Shown here: positions 16,599 to 24,489 of the stretch, in pieces
Position numbering within the stretch: position 1 is the first letter of the stretch
Layout of the letters: each line of letters starts with the position of its first letter
DNA from: Pseudonocardia sp. DSM 110487
Lineage (GTDB): Bacteria > Actinomycetota > Actinomycetes > Mycobacteriales > Pseudonocardiaceae
Assembly: GCF_019468565.1 (NCBI RefSeq)
Contig: NZ_CP080521.1
Span: forward strand, 8,990,001 to 9,054,000
Reading direction: 5' to 3'
Length of the DNA: 64,000 nt
Notes under the pieces: generated by a model
The model's database searches: none
The model's input: the letters and a program-made list of their open reading frames with translations, nothing else
Told to the model about the DNA's origin: nothing
Made by a program: the position numbers and the translations under genes

Positions 16599-18182
16599 TC
16601 ACGGGACCGCGCGGCCGGGCGTCTCGCTGTGCCACTCCCAGCGACCATCCGCACTGCGGACCGCCCGCGCGCGGTCCTCGAGCACGGGGCTCAGCTCGTG
16701 CTCGCGGCAGCCGGTGGCCGCCCAGCAGGAGATGACGATCTCGTCGCCGGTGACGTCCAGCCGCAGGAAGCTCTTGAACTGCGGCACGGCGTTCGAGTCG
16801 AACAGCAGTGACATCAGGTTGTGCGCGGGCGCCGAGCCGCGCGCGGGGAGCGGGTAGACGCGGTCGGCGGCGCGGCGGGCTCGGGCGCTCACGGCGAAGG
16901 GGGACGAACGCGGCGGTTCGATGCCCACCCGCTCGGCCATGATGATCGTGGCCTCCTCCGGCGAGATCACCAGCCGGCCGAGCCCGAAGCCGAGCAGCTT
17001 GTCGTAGCGGCGGCTGAAATGCGCGAGCGAGTCGCCGCGCAGCGGGTAGCAGCGGAAGTCCTCCTCGTGCACGGCCGGGGCGAGCCGGTCGACGCTGGGG
17101 ATCTGGTGCGTGGCCGACAGGTAGGCGCCCGATCCGCCCGCCACCAGGTACTGGATGGTACGCCCGTCGCGCTGCAGCACCGGGTAGCGCTGGTAGTTGT
17201 GGTCGTCGCCGCCGATGCAGGCCACGTAGTTGAACGCGGGGTCCGTGACGATCTCGTTGACGTCGCCGCCGCCCTCGATGGGGCTGTCCTGGCGGTGCGC
17301 GTAGGTGTAGATCGGCCGGCCGGTGAGCAGGATCTTGGGACGGTCACCCGCTGAGACCTCCCGCAGCCACTCGGCCTGGTCGCTGTCGATGTGCCCGTCG
17401 ATGCCGGTGTCGATCAACACGAGCCGCACGGGGCCCGCGTCGATCGCGCAGTACGGCCCTGGCTGGCTGCCCTGATGCGACTCGGCGTCGCGGTACCAGC
17501 GCATGTCGGCGACATCCTCGGCGGTGCCCGCCCCGTCCCGGTACCAGAGCAGCCTGCACAGCAGCCGCCGCCACCACGAGCCGGTGAACACCGGCGGCGG
17601 GGCGCCTGCGTCCGGCGGGGCGTCGCAGAAGGTCGTCATGAAGCCGGCGAGTCCGTCGTACCAGTCGTGGTTGCCCGGCAGTGCGTAGATCGGGCCCGGG
17701 TAGTCGGCGTACGGGCGGTAGAAGCGGTCGGCGTAGCCGCGCACGCCGCCCGCCGGGTAGACGACGTCGCTGCACAGCACCGCGAAGTCCGTGTCGCGGG
17801 CGACCCGGTCCAGCACCGGCAGCACGACGTACTGGGATGCGTCGCCCTCGCCGGGATCGCCGAGCACGCCGATCGAGACGCTCTCGCGGTCGGCGAAGCG
17901 CGTGATCAGCCGGTCCCGGGGAGGAAGTGGCGCGCCCGCCGCCCGCGCGTACTCGTCGAGGCGGCGCAACCACTCGCGGCGCTGATCATCGGTCGGGTCG
18001 CCGAACCTGCGGGCGAGCACGTCGTTGCGCGACTTGATCAGCGGCCCGGGCCGCAGCCAGGAGAAGCGGCTGTCGCGGGGGGCGAGCCGGGCTCCCAGCC
18101 CGGGGGTCTGACACCCCCACCCGGCCCCGCGGGTGGAGCTACGGGACGGTCCTGCGACATCGGAGGCGGGGAGCGAGCACAT
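16599..18182 (-). CDS. Metallophosphoesterase (calcineurin-like)
   Basis: 527 residues. Metal-site motifs in order are GDPGEGD, CSDVVYPAGG, the GNHDWYDG asparagine-histidine motif, and a GGDDHNYQRYPV motif replacing the usual GHxH. It looks like a large actinobacterial calcineurin-like phosphoesterase acting on an unknown phosphoester, possibly a nucleotide or lipid. No clear signal peptide; one WRRLLCRLLWYRDG amphipathic stretch. The N-terminal 30 residues are low-complexity and the true start could be downstream. Confidence 0.8.
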   Translation of the reverse strand: MCSLPASDVAGPSRSSTRGAGWGCQTPGLGARLAPRDSRFSWLRPGPLIKSRNDVLARRFGDPTDDQRREWLRRLDEYARAAGAPLPPRDRLITRFADRESVSIGVLGDPGEGDASQYVVLPVLDRVARDTDFAVLCSDVVYPAGGVRGYADRFYRPYADYPGPIYALPGNHDWYDGLAGFMTTFCDAPPDAGAPPPVFTGSWWRRLLCRLLWYRDGAGTAEDVADMRWYRDAESHQGSQPGPYCAIDAGPVRLVLIDTGIDGHIDSDQAEWLREVSAGDRPKILLTGRPIYTYAHRQDSPIEGGGDVNEIVTDPAFNYVACIGGDDHNYQRYPVLQRDGRTIQYLVAGGSGAYLSATHQIPSVDRLAPAVHEEDFRCYPLRGDSLAHFSRRYDKLLGFGLGRLVISPEEATIIMAERVGIEPPRSSPFAVSARARRAADRVYPLPARGSAPAHNLMSLLFDSNAVPQFKSFLRLDVTGDEIVISCWAATGCREHELSPVLEDRARAVRSADGRWEWHSETPGRAVP

Positions 18183-18530
18183 GGTCTCGATCCTGGCAGC
18201 GCGGGTGCCTGCCGGTCACCCTTCGCAACCAGAGCGGAACCGCACGACGGCGGCCGGAACGCGATGCACCAGCGCGGCGAACCGAGCCCGCCGACCCGTC
18301 ACACGACGAGCTGCACCCCGGGGCCACGCGACCGCCGTGCGATCACCGAGCGTGCCGATGATGTAACAGAAATGAACTCCCCGCGCTGCTCCCCGCGCCC
18401 GCTGTGCCTTTTCCAGCACAAAGGGTGATCAAGCCGAACTTTCACCCTGACCCGAACGGGTGGTCTGGCACGAACACTGTCACGCGGAGAGCCTCCCCGA
18501 CGCTGTACTTAGTGACTAGGAGGTGATCCG
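18183..18530. other. Intergenic region, no gene seen
   Basis: 348 bp between the divergent metallophosphoesterase and small-protein genes. It should contain both promoters. No open frame with plausible codon use, no strong palindrome and no repeat copy was found. Confidence 0.5.
18518..18529 (+). promoter_or_regulatory. Full-length Shine-Dalgarno (AGGAGGTGATCC)
   Basis: Twelve contiguous bases complementary to the 3' end of 16S rRNA end one base before the GTG at 18531. The core AGGAGG is about 7 nt from the start. Unusual in a window where many genes have no ribosome site at all. Confidence 0.85.
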
Positions 18531-18767
18531 GTGCCGGAGAACACGACTTCCGACGAGGCGACGCTGGTCGCAGCGGCGGAGAAGCTCACACAGTGCGACG
18601 GATACGTCGTACTCGCCGTCGACCCCCAGACCGGGGAGGTCGACGCACACGGCCCGTTCGACGGGCTGACTGCCACCGTCAAGGCCGACCAGCTGCGCCG
18701 CGACTTCGACCGCGGTGGCCTGGAGGACGTGACCGTGGGCGTCGTTCGGCTGCACAGCTCCACCTGA
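18531..18767 (+). CDS. Small conserved-looking protein, unknown function
   Basis: 78 residues, acidic, with a predicted alpha/beta character (ATLVAAAEKLTQCDGYVVLAV then DVTVGVVRLH). No domain was recognised. The exceptional ribosome site predicts a very high translation rate, and a 9-bp GC hairpin follows at 18865. Upstream of deoC but with its own signals, so probably monocistronic. Confidence 0.75.
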   Translation: MPENTTSDEATLVAAAEKLTQCDGYVVLAVDPQTGEVDAHGPFDGLTATVKADQLRRDFDRGGLEDVTVGVVRLHSST

Positions 18768-18864
18768 TCTGACAGGAAGACCTGCGCAGCTCCCCATCGG
18801 CGCAGAAGCACGGGCCCGCACGACAACACGACAGCATCACCCTCGCTCCCCTGCACGCATCCCC

Positions 18865-18891
18865 GCCCGCCGCTCCTCCCGCGCGGCGGGC
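18865..18891 (+). terminator. Terminator hairpin after small protein gene
   Basis: GCCCGCCGC (18865-18873) pairs perfectly with GCGGCGGGC (18883-18891) across a 9-nt loop, about 100 bp after the stop. Confidence 0.6.
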
Positions 18892-18963
18892 GGCGTGCTG
18901 TGTAGAACTGCCTCCGCGTCGACCAGCAGGCTCGACGGAGGCCTCCGCGAAGCACTCCGCGCC

Positions 18964-18969
18964 TAGACT
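18964..18969 (+). promoter_or_regulatory. -10 hexamer of deoC
   Basis: TAGACT lies 7 nt before the GTG at 18977 with no Shine-Dalgarno sequence. Leaderless arrangement. Confidence 0.5.
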
Positions 18970-18976
18970 CGCCCGC

Positions 18977-19954
18977 GTGACCACGACCGTTACCGTCCCG
19001 CGCGGCGCAGGCGGCCGCGACGGGGCGTTCGCCGACGCGGTCCGTGACGACGCGTCGCTGCGCCGGTTCCTGCACGGCCTGCCCGGCGTCGACCACGTGG
19101 GCGTCGAGCGGCGCGCGGCGACGCTGGCCACCCGGAGCATCAAGAAGGAGTCCAAGCTCCAGGCGCTGGACACGGCGATCTCGATGATCGACCTGACCAC
19201 GCTGGAGGGCGCCGACACACCCGGCAAGGTGCGGTCGCTGTGCGCACAGGCCCGCAGGCCGGACCCGGACCACCCGGACGTCCCGCCCGTCGCGGCGGTC
19301 TGCGTCTACCCCGACCTCGCGGGCGTCGCCGTCGAGGCGCTGAAGGGTTCCGGCGTCGCGGTGGCGGCTGTCGCCACCGCGTTCCCGTCCGGACGGTCCT
19401 CGCGCGCGGTGAAGCTCGCCGACACGGCGCTCGCGGTCGAAGCGGGTGCGACGGAGATCGACATGGTCATCGACCGCGGCGCCTTCCTCACCGGGCGCTA
19501 CGGCGCCGTGTACGACGAGATCGTCGCGGTCAAGGAGGCCTGCGGCAGCGCCCACCTCAAGGTCATCCTGGAGACCGGCGAGCTCGCCGGCTACGACGAC
19601 ATCCGCAGGGCGTCCTGGCTCGCGCTGCTGGCGGGCGCCGACGTGATCAAGACCTCCACCGGCAAGGTCTCCCCCGCCGCCACGCTGCCGGTCGTGCAGG
19701 TGATGCTGCAGGCCGTGCGCGACTGGCACCGCGCCACCGGTGAGCACCGCGGCGTCAAGGCCGCGGGCGGCATCCGCACGGCGAAGGACGCGATCCGGCA
19801 CCTCGTGGCCGTCAACGAGGTGGCCGGGCCGGCCTGGCTCACGCCGGACCTGTTCCGCTTCGGAGCGTCGTCCCTGCTCGGCGACCTGCTGCGGCAGCGG
19901 CGCACCCAGCTCGAGGGTCACTACACCGACCGCGACCACATCGGAGGGGCCTGA
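18977..19954 (+). CDS. deoC: Deoxyribose-phosphate aldolase
   Basis: 325 residues, longer than the ~220-residue E. coli-type enzyme, as is common in actinobacteria. It splits 2-deoxyribose-5-phosphate into glyceraldehyde-3-phosphate and acetaldehyde. The Schiff-base lysine lies in DVIKTSTGK near residue 224, the proton-relay lysine in GVKAAGGIRT near 260, and VCVYPDLAG and EIDMVIDRGAF are typical strands. Its TGA overlaps the ATG of the aldehyde dehydrogenase gene, linking acetaldehyde production to its oxidation. Confidence 0.94.
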   Translation: MTTTVTVPRGAGGRDGAFADAVRDDASLRRFLHGLPGVDHVGVERRAATLATRSIKKESKLQALDTAISMIDLTTLEGADTPGKVRSLCAQARRPDPDHPDVPPVAAVCVYPDLAGVAVEALKGSGVAVAAVATAFPSGRSSRAVKLADTALAVEAGATEIDMVIDRGAFLTGRYGAVYDEIVAVKEACGSAHLKVILETGELAGYDDIRRASWLALLAGADVIKTSTGKVSPAATLPVVQVMLQAVRDWHRATGEHRGVKAAGGIRTAKDAIRHLVAVNEVAGPAWLTPDLFRFGASSLLGDLLRQRRTQLEGHYTDRDHIGGA

Positions 19955-21384
19955 TGGCCTGGGAGTATGCCCCCGCGCCCGAGTCGGCCGCGCTCGCGAA
20001 CCTCAAGCCGGCCTACCGGCCGTTCGTCGACGGGGAGTTCGTCGACGGCGGCGGCGAGCCGCTCAAGACGCTCAACCCCGCGACGGAGGAGGTGCTCGCC
20101 GAGGTCGGCACGGCGAGCCAGGAGGACGTCGACCGGGCCGTCGCCGCGGCGCGCAGGGCGTACGAGCAGGTGTGGGGTCCGATGCCCGGCGCGGAGCGGG
20201 CCAAGTACATGTTCCGGATCGCCCGGGTCGTGGCCGAGCGCGCCCGCGAGCTCGCGGTGCTGGAGACGCTCGACAACGGCAAGCCGATCCGCGAGTCGCG
20301 CGACGTCGACATCCCGACCGCGTCGGCGCACCTGTTCCACCACGCGGGCTGGGCCGACAAGCTCGGCTACGCGGGCCTGGGTCCCGACCCGCGGCCGGTC
20401 GGCGTGGTCGGCGCCGTGATCCCGTGGAACTTCCCGCTGCTCATGGCCGCCTGGAAGATCGGGCCGGCGCTGGCGTGTGGCAACACGATCGTGCTCAAGC
20501 CCGCCGAGACCACCCCGCTCACCGCCCTCGTGCTCGCCGAGATCGCCGCCGACGCCGGGCTCCCGCCCGGGGTGCTCAACGTGCTGCCGGGCGCGGGTGA
20601 TGTCGGCGCCGCGGTGGTGGGCCACGACGGGCTGGACAAGGTGGCGTTCACCGGCTCCACGGACGTCGGCAAGGAGATCCAGCGCAGGCTCGCCGGCACC
20701 GGGCGCCGGCTCACCCTGGAGCTGGGTGGCAAGGCGGCCAACATCGTCTACGACGACGCCCCGCTCGACCAGGCGGTCGACGGCGTCGTCGACGGGATCT
20801 TCTTCAACCAGGGCCACGTCTGCTGCGCGGGTTCCCGCCTGCTCGTGCAGGAGTCGATCGAGCAGGAGTTCATGGAGCTCCTGCGGGCCCGGATCGAGAC
20901 CCTGCGCGTCGGCGACCCCCTCGACAAGAACACCGACGTCGGCGCCATCAACTCACGCCCGCAGCTGGACAAGATCGTCGACCTCGCCGCGGCGGGCGAC
21001 GCGGAGGGCGCGCAGCGCTGGACCAGCTCCTGCCCGCTGCCCGAGCGCGGCCTCTTCTTCCCACCCACGGTCTTCTCCGGGGTGGAGCAGACGATGCGCG
21101 TGGCGCGGGAGGAGATCTTCGGGCCCGTCCTCTCAGTGCTGACCTTCCGCACGCCCGACGAGGCGATCGCGAAGGCGAACAACACGCCATACGGCCTGTC
21201 GGCGGGGATCTGGACGGAGAAGGGGTCCAAGGCGCTGTGGACGGCCCAGCGCGTGCGGGCCGGGGTGGTGTGGACGAACACCTTCAACCGGTTCGATCCC
21301 ACGGCGCCTTTCGGGGGGTATCGGGAGAGCGGGTTCGGGCGCGAGGGCGGGCGCGTGGGGTTGGCGGCGTACCTCGACGCCTGA
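19954..21384 (+). CDS. Aldehyde dehydrogenase (coupled to deoC)
   Basis: 476 residues, full-length NAD(P)-dependent ALDH. PWNFPLLMAAWK binds the cofactor, LELGGKAAN carries the catalytic Glu, QGHVCCAGSR near residue 289 carries the nucleophilic Cys, and EIFGPVLSV is the C-terminal signature. It probably oxidises acetaldehyde released by DeoC. The start codon overlaps the deoC stop (TGATG). The second, shorter ALDH normally expected next to it in actinobacteria is 17 kb away at 38389. Confidence 0.92.
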   Translation: MAWEYAPAPESAALANLKPAYRPFVDGEFVDGGGEPLKTLNPATEEVLAEVGTASQEDVDRAVAAARRAYEQVWGPMPGAERAKYMFRIARVVAERARELAVLETLDNGKPIRESRDVDIPTASAHLFHHAGWADKLGYAGLGPDPRPVGVVGAVIPWNFPLLMAAWKIGPALACGNTIVLKPAETTPLTALVLAEIAADAGLPPGVLNVLPGAGDVGAAVVGHDGLDKVAFTGSTDVGKEIQRRLAGTGRRLTLELGGKAANIVYDDAPLDQAVDGVVDGIFFNQGHVCCAGSRLLVQESIEQEFMELLRARIETLRVGDPLDKNTDVGAINSRPQLDKIVDLAAAGDAEGAQRWTSSCPLPERGLFFPPTVFSGVEQTMRVAREEIFGPVLSVLTFRTPDEAIAKANNTPYGLSAGIWTEKGSKALWTAQRVRAGVVWTNTFNRFDPTAPFGGYRESGFGREGGRVGLAAYLDA

Positions 21385-21413
21385 GCCCGGACCGGGTGCT
21401 TTTCGCAGCGCAT

Positions 21414-21473
21414 GATCTCCGGAAGTGGTGTCAGCACGTCAGAAATGTCGCCTTGGCACCACTTCTGGCGATC
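21414..21473. repeat. 60-bp GATC-bounded palindromic element, copy C
   Basis: GATC at both ends, exactly 60 bp, with GAAGTGGTG (21422-21430) and CACCACTTC (21457-21465) arms. Its core, read on the minus strand, matches copy A (GCGAC, 3 bases, TCTGACGT), so it is inverted relative to A. It begins 30 bp after the aldehyde dehydrogenase stop, at the edge of the accessory segment. Confidence 0.85.
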
Positions 21474-21498
21474 ACCTGCCGCTGACTCCGGGAGACGG

Positions 21499-21705
21499 TC
21501 AGGCGGGGCCGAACTCCCCCGCTTGTACCGCACTCAGGAAGGCCGCCCATGCGGCGGCGGTGTGGACATGGGGTGCCCGGGAGCGGGCCTTCGTGTCGCG
21601 GACGGCGACGTCACCGTCGGGGAGGAAAGCGACCTCGATGCAGTTGTTGTCCTCGTCGCTGTTGCTGAAGCTGCTGGTGCGCCACCGGACGCCGCTGATG
21701 TCCAC
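21499..21705 (-). CDS. DUF397 domain protein
   Basis: 68 residues covering the full DUF397 domain: WRTSSFSNSDEDNNCIEVAF, VAVRDTKARS and AWAAFLSAVQAGEF. In actinomycetes these proteins are encoded next to a DUF5753 HTH regulator and modulate it, as in the WhiJ-type gene sets. Here the gene starts 20 bp after the HTH stop, fitting one operon. Confidence 0.93.
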   Translation of the reverse strand: MDISGVRWRTSSFSNSDEDNNCIEVAFLPDGDVAVRDTKARSRAPHVHTAAAWAAFLSAVQAGEFGPA

Positions 21706-21725
21706 GGCACACCTCGTTCCGTCCG

Positions 21726-22571
21726 CTACGTCTCCGCGGCCACCCGCTGAATCAGCGCCACCGACTCGTCGGGGTCCAGCGCGAACGACCGCAGCCGGTC
21801 GAACTTGAGTCTAGCTACGGCGACCTGCTCCTCCTTGTTGATGTGCACGGCGCCAGCGGGATGCTCGACGTAGAGCATGTCGCCGAAGTCGATTCCGCCG
21901 AATGTGAGCAGTGTGAACGGAGCAGACAGCCCGGGATAGGCGCCGACGCTCAGTGGCATCACATGCAGCGCCACTCGGTCCAGGGCCGCGGCCTCGACGA
22001 GATGCGCGAGCTGGGCACGCATGACCGCGGGCCCGCCTACTGACCGGCGCAACACGGCCTCGTCGATGACCGCGACCAGTTCGAGCGGGTCATCGACGGA
22101 GGTCAGCCGTTCCTGTCGGTGCCTCCGAACAGCGGCGAGGTTGTCGAGCTCGGCCTGGGTACGGGGCTGGATCGAGATCGCGAAGACTGCTCGCGCGTAT
22201 GCGTCGGCCTGCAGCAGTCCAGGCACGTAGGCGGCTGTTGCTTCCCGGACCAGCGTTGCCTCCGCTTCGAGCGGGACGTACCCCTTGTCGTCAAGGCCGT
22301 AGGCCCGCCACCAGCCCTTCTCCGCCACGGTGCGGGTGAGGTCGAGCAGCTCGTCCCACTGTGACCCGCTCACGCCGTAGATGTCCATCATCGTGCGCAC
22401 GCCGTGGGTGTCCACGCCCTGGCGCCCGTTCTCGATCCGGCTCAGCTTGCTGCTCGACCAGTCGAGGGCCGGGGCCGCGACCTCGAGCGACAACCCGGCC
22501 TCCTCCCGCAACTCCCGCAGGATGCGGCCGAGATGCAGCCGCCGCACAACTGCCCCGCTCCGTCCGGCCAC
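21726..22571 (-). CDS. HTH (Xre-type) regulator with DUF5753
   Basis: About 281 residues. The N-terminal helix-turn-helix (GRILRELREEAGLSLEVAA, then SSKLSRIENGRQ) is followed by a DUF5753 domain ending in VEHPAGAVHINKEEQVAVARLKFDRLRSFAL. Paired with a DUF397 gene, as is typical for developmental regulators of the WhiJ/BldB neighbourhoods. Start: GTG 22571 has a GGAG site 4 nt upstream, while GTG 22547 would begin just before VRRLHLGRIL. A 108-bp inverted-repeat element lies upstream. Confidence 0.88.
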   Translation of the reverse strand: MAGRSGAVVRRLHLGRILRELREEAGLSLEVAAPALDWSSSKLSRIENGRQGVDTHGVRTMMDIYGVSGSQWDELLDLTRTVAEKGWWRAYGLDDKGYVPLEAEATLVREATAAYVPGLLQADAYARAVFAISIQPRTQAELDNLAAVRRHRQERLTSVDDPLELVAVIDEAVLRRSVGGPAVMRAQLAHLVEAAALDRVALHVMPLSVGAYPGLSAPFTLLTFGGIDFGDMLYVEHPAGAVHINKEEQVAVARLKFDRLRSFALDPDESVALIQRVAAET

Positions 22572-22659
22572 GCCGCTCCGTCCCCACTCCACGACGCATG
22601 GTGATCGATCTGGAGTGTGCCAGGTGGGCGGGCGGAAGTGGGTTGCCCACATTTCGGTG

Positions 22660-22767
22660 CGAGGAGCACGCCACGGTCGGCCCGATCGCGCTGATGTACT
22701 TCCCGCAGCGGTTGATCGCGACGAGCCGTACATCAATGCGGTTCGTTCAGCGGTGGCGTGCTCCTCG
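22660..22767. repeat. 108-bp element with 15-bp perfect inverted ends
   Basis: CGAGGAGCACGCCAC (22660-22674) and its exact reverse complement (22753-22767) enclose 78 bp, between the HTH regulator and the 3' end of the NUDIX gene. A short imperfect hairpin, GGAAGTGGG...CCCACATTTC, lies just outside at 22634-22655. Confidence 0.65.
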
Positions 22768-22779
22768 CGGCGGCCATGA

Positions 22780-23292
22780 TCAGTTGATCAGGCGGAGCCG
22801 CCCGTCCCAACCGTCCGCGAGCAGGCCGGGCAACAGCTCGGCGAGCTGGAGCGGGTAGACGGTCTCGGTCGTGGCGCGCAGGTCGTCGGTGCTCCACCAG
22901 CGGTGGCCGCGGACGGTGCGGTTCTCCAGGTCGGTGAACCCGGCCGTGTCGACCTCGGCGGCACCGGTCAGCGACGTCAGGAAGAACCACTCGTCGCTGT
23001 CGTACTCGACGCCCTCGAAGCTGAACCGAACGCGCCGCAGCCACACCGGCCCCACCAGCCGGTCCGGCGGCAGCCGCAGGCCCGTCTCCTCGTACAGCTC
23101 CCGCCGGGCCCCGGCGAGCAGCTCCTCCCCCGGCTCGAGGCCACCGCCCGCCGTGAACCAGAACGACTCGTCGGGAACGTGCGGGTCGAACCCCTCGAAC
23201 AGCAGCAGCCGCTCGGCCGGGTCGACGAGCAGCACGCGCGCGGCCACCCGCACGCCGGGGCGAGGGCTCAGATCCGCGATCGACTCCCTCAC
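22780..23292 (-). CDS. NUDIX hydrolase
   Basis: 170 residues. The Nudix box is complete: GGGLEPGEELLAGARRELYEETGLRL, with the GX5EX7REUXEEXGU spacing, near residues 49-74 (shown here only by its key residues G, E, RE, EE, G). It hydrolyses nucleoside diphosphate derivatives; the substrate is unknown. GTG start is 7 nt after TAGCGT. Followed by the 108-bp inverted-repeat element. Confidence 0.9.
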   Translation of the reverse strand: MRESIADLSPRPGVRVAARVLLVDPAERLLLFEGFDPHVPDESFWFTAGGGLEPGEELLAGARRELYEETGLRLPPDRLVGPVWLRRVRFSFEGVEYDSDEWFFLTSLTGAAEVDTAGFTDLENRTVRGHRWWSTDDLRATTETVYPLQLAELLPGLLADGWDGRLRLIN

Positions 23293-23299
23293 CTTTCGG

Positions 23300-23305
23300 A
23301 CGCTA
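23300..23305 (-). promoter_or_regulatory. -10 hexamer of NUDIX gene
   Basis: TAGCGT on the minus strand ends 7 nt before the GTG at 23292. Confidence 0.45.
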
Positions 23306-23396
23306 CGCCTGTGGTCCAGGACACATATCCTCCTGTCGAGAACACGCGGCCGGCTCCGTCTGACCCCAGAGAGTTCGAAACGGCAGGAGGAAGACC

Positions 23397-23891
23397 ATGG
23401 ACCGCAACGACGTCACCGAGGTGCTGAGCAAGCCGATCTCCCGGGAGCTACTGGGTTCGTCGATCCCGGCACGGCTGGCGTACACCGGGGTGGATGGGGA
23501 CCCGCGGGTCGTCCCGATCGCGTTCCTGTGGACCGGCGAGCAGTTGCTGGTCTTCACGGTGCCGACGGCGGCGAAGGTGCGGGCACTACGGGAGAACCCG
23601 CGTGTGGCGATCACCATCGACACCCAGGAGCAGTGGCCACCGCGGGTGCTGCTGATCCGCGGCGCGGCGAGCGTCGAGCTCGTCGACGGCGTGCCGGACG
23701 AGTACATCGAGGCGTCCCGCAAGGTCACGCCTGCCGAGGTGTTCACAGACTGGGAGGCCGGGGTCCGCGGGCTGTACGACCGGATGGTGCGGATCACGAT
23801 CGATCCGGACTGGGCGAAGCTGCTGGACTTCGAGACCACCGTCCCCAAGGCGGTCGAGGACCTCATCCACGAGAAGATGGCGCGGGGATGA
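23397..23891 (+). CDS. Pyridoxamine 5'-phosphate oxidase-fold (FMN/F420-binding) protein
   Basis: 164 residues. A split-barrel fold is suggested by ARLAYTGVDGDPRVVPIAF, LLVFTVPTAAKVRALRENPRVAITID and VLLIRGAASVELVDG. Such proteins bind FMN, F420 or haem; the substrate is unknown. The ATG has an AGGAGGAAG ribosome site. Convergent with the HxlR regulator downstream. Confidence 0.85.
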   Translation: MDRNDVTEVLSKPISRELLGSSIPARLAYTGVDGDPRVVPIAFLWTGEQLLVFTVPTAAKVRALRENPRVAITIDTQEQWPPRVLLIRGAASVELVDGVPDEYIEASRKVTPAEVFTDWEAGVRGLYDRMVRITIDPDWAKLLDFETTVPKAVEDLIHEKMARG

Positions 23892-23956
23892 TCGACGCCG
23901 TCCGCGGCCACCTGTGCGAGATGCTCGGCACCTCCTGACGAAATCGGCGCGCGCCG

Positions 23957-24403
23957 TCAGCGGTACATCTCGACGACCGTGTCGTCGGGGGTGAGCAGGC
24001 GGCCGTCGGCGGAGCGGATCTCCACCTTCGCCACCGGCAGCCGATGCTCCTTGTCGACGAGGCGGAACCGGTCCTCGTCGGGCTCGAAGAAGTATTCGTC
24101 ACCCCACTGCCGCAACGCGGCGATGACCGGGAACAGGGCGCGGCCCTTGTCGGTCAGGACGTACTCGTGGTGCTGGCTCCCGTCACCAGCAGGGACGGTG
24201 CGCAGGATGCCGTGCGCGACCAGGCTGGAGAGCCGCGCGGACAGGATGTTCTTGGCCAGTCCGATGCTCTTCTGGAACTGCCCGAACCGGCGCAGGCCGT
24301 CGAACGCGTCGCGAATGATCAGCAGGGACCAGCTGTCGCCGATCACGTCCAGCGGGCGTGCAACGGGGCAGCTCGTGTCCATGTGACTCGTTCGCCTGAC
24401 CAC
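23957..24403 (-). CDS. HxlR-family transcriptional regulator
   Basis: 148 residues. HxlR core: CPVARPLDVIGDSWSLLI, FDGLRRFGQFQKSIGLAKN, LSARLSSLVAHGIL and a wing ending HHEYVLTDKG, with a C-terminal extension of ~50 residues typical of the HxlR/DUF24 subgroup. GTG 24403 follows the ribosome site GGAAGGAGG closely. It has one conserved-position cysteine near residue 13. Divergent from the alpha/beta hydrolase, which it probably controls via the repeats at 24427-24476. Confidence 0.88.
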   Translation of the reverse strand: MVRRTSHMDTSCPVARPLDVIGDSWSLLIIRDAFDGLRRFGQFQKSIGLAKNILSARLSSLVAHGILRTVPAGDGSQHHEYVLTDKGRALFPVIAALRQWGDEYFFEPDEDRFRLVDKEHRLPVAKVEIRSADGRLLTPDDTVVEMYR

Positions 24404-24426
24404 GACGCCTCCTTCCGGCCACGGTT

Positions 24427-24476
24427 GCATGTTGAAACCACAGCCTGTTACGGTGCCATGGTAGCAACTTGAAACC
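24427..24476. promoter_or_regulatory. Candidate operator: 13-bp direct repeats
   Basis: GCATGTTGAAACC (24427-24439) and GCAACTTGAAACC (24464-24476) match at 11 of 13 positions, 37 bp apart, in the divergent promoter between the HxlR regulator and the hydrolase. Confidence 0.5.
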
Positions 24477-24489
24477 GAGGAGAAGCCCG

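Noticed and set aside
21499..22571. HTH/DUF397 pair as a toxin-antitoxin system
   Set aside because: Gene order and coupling resemble one, but the known role of these families is developmental regulation and no toxic domain is visible.
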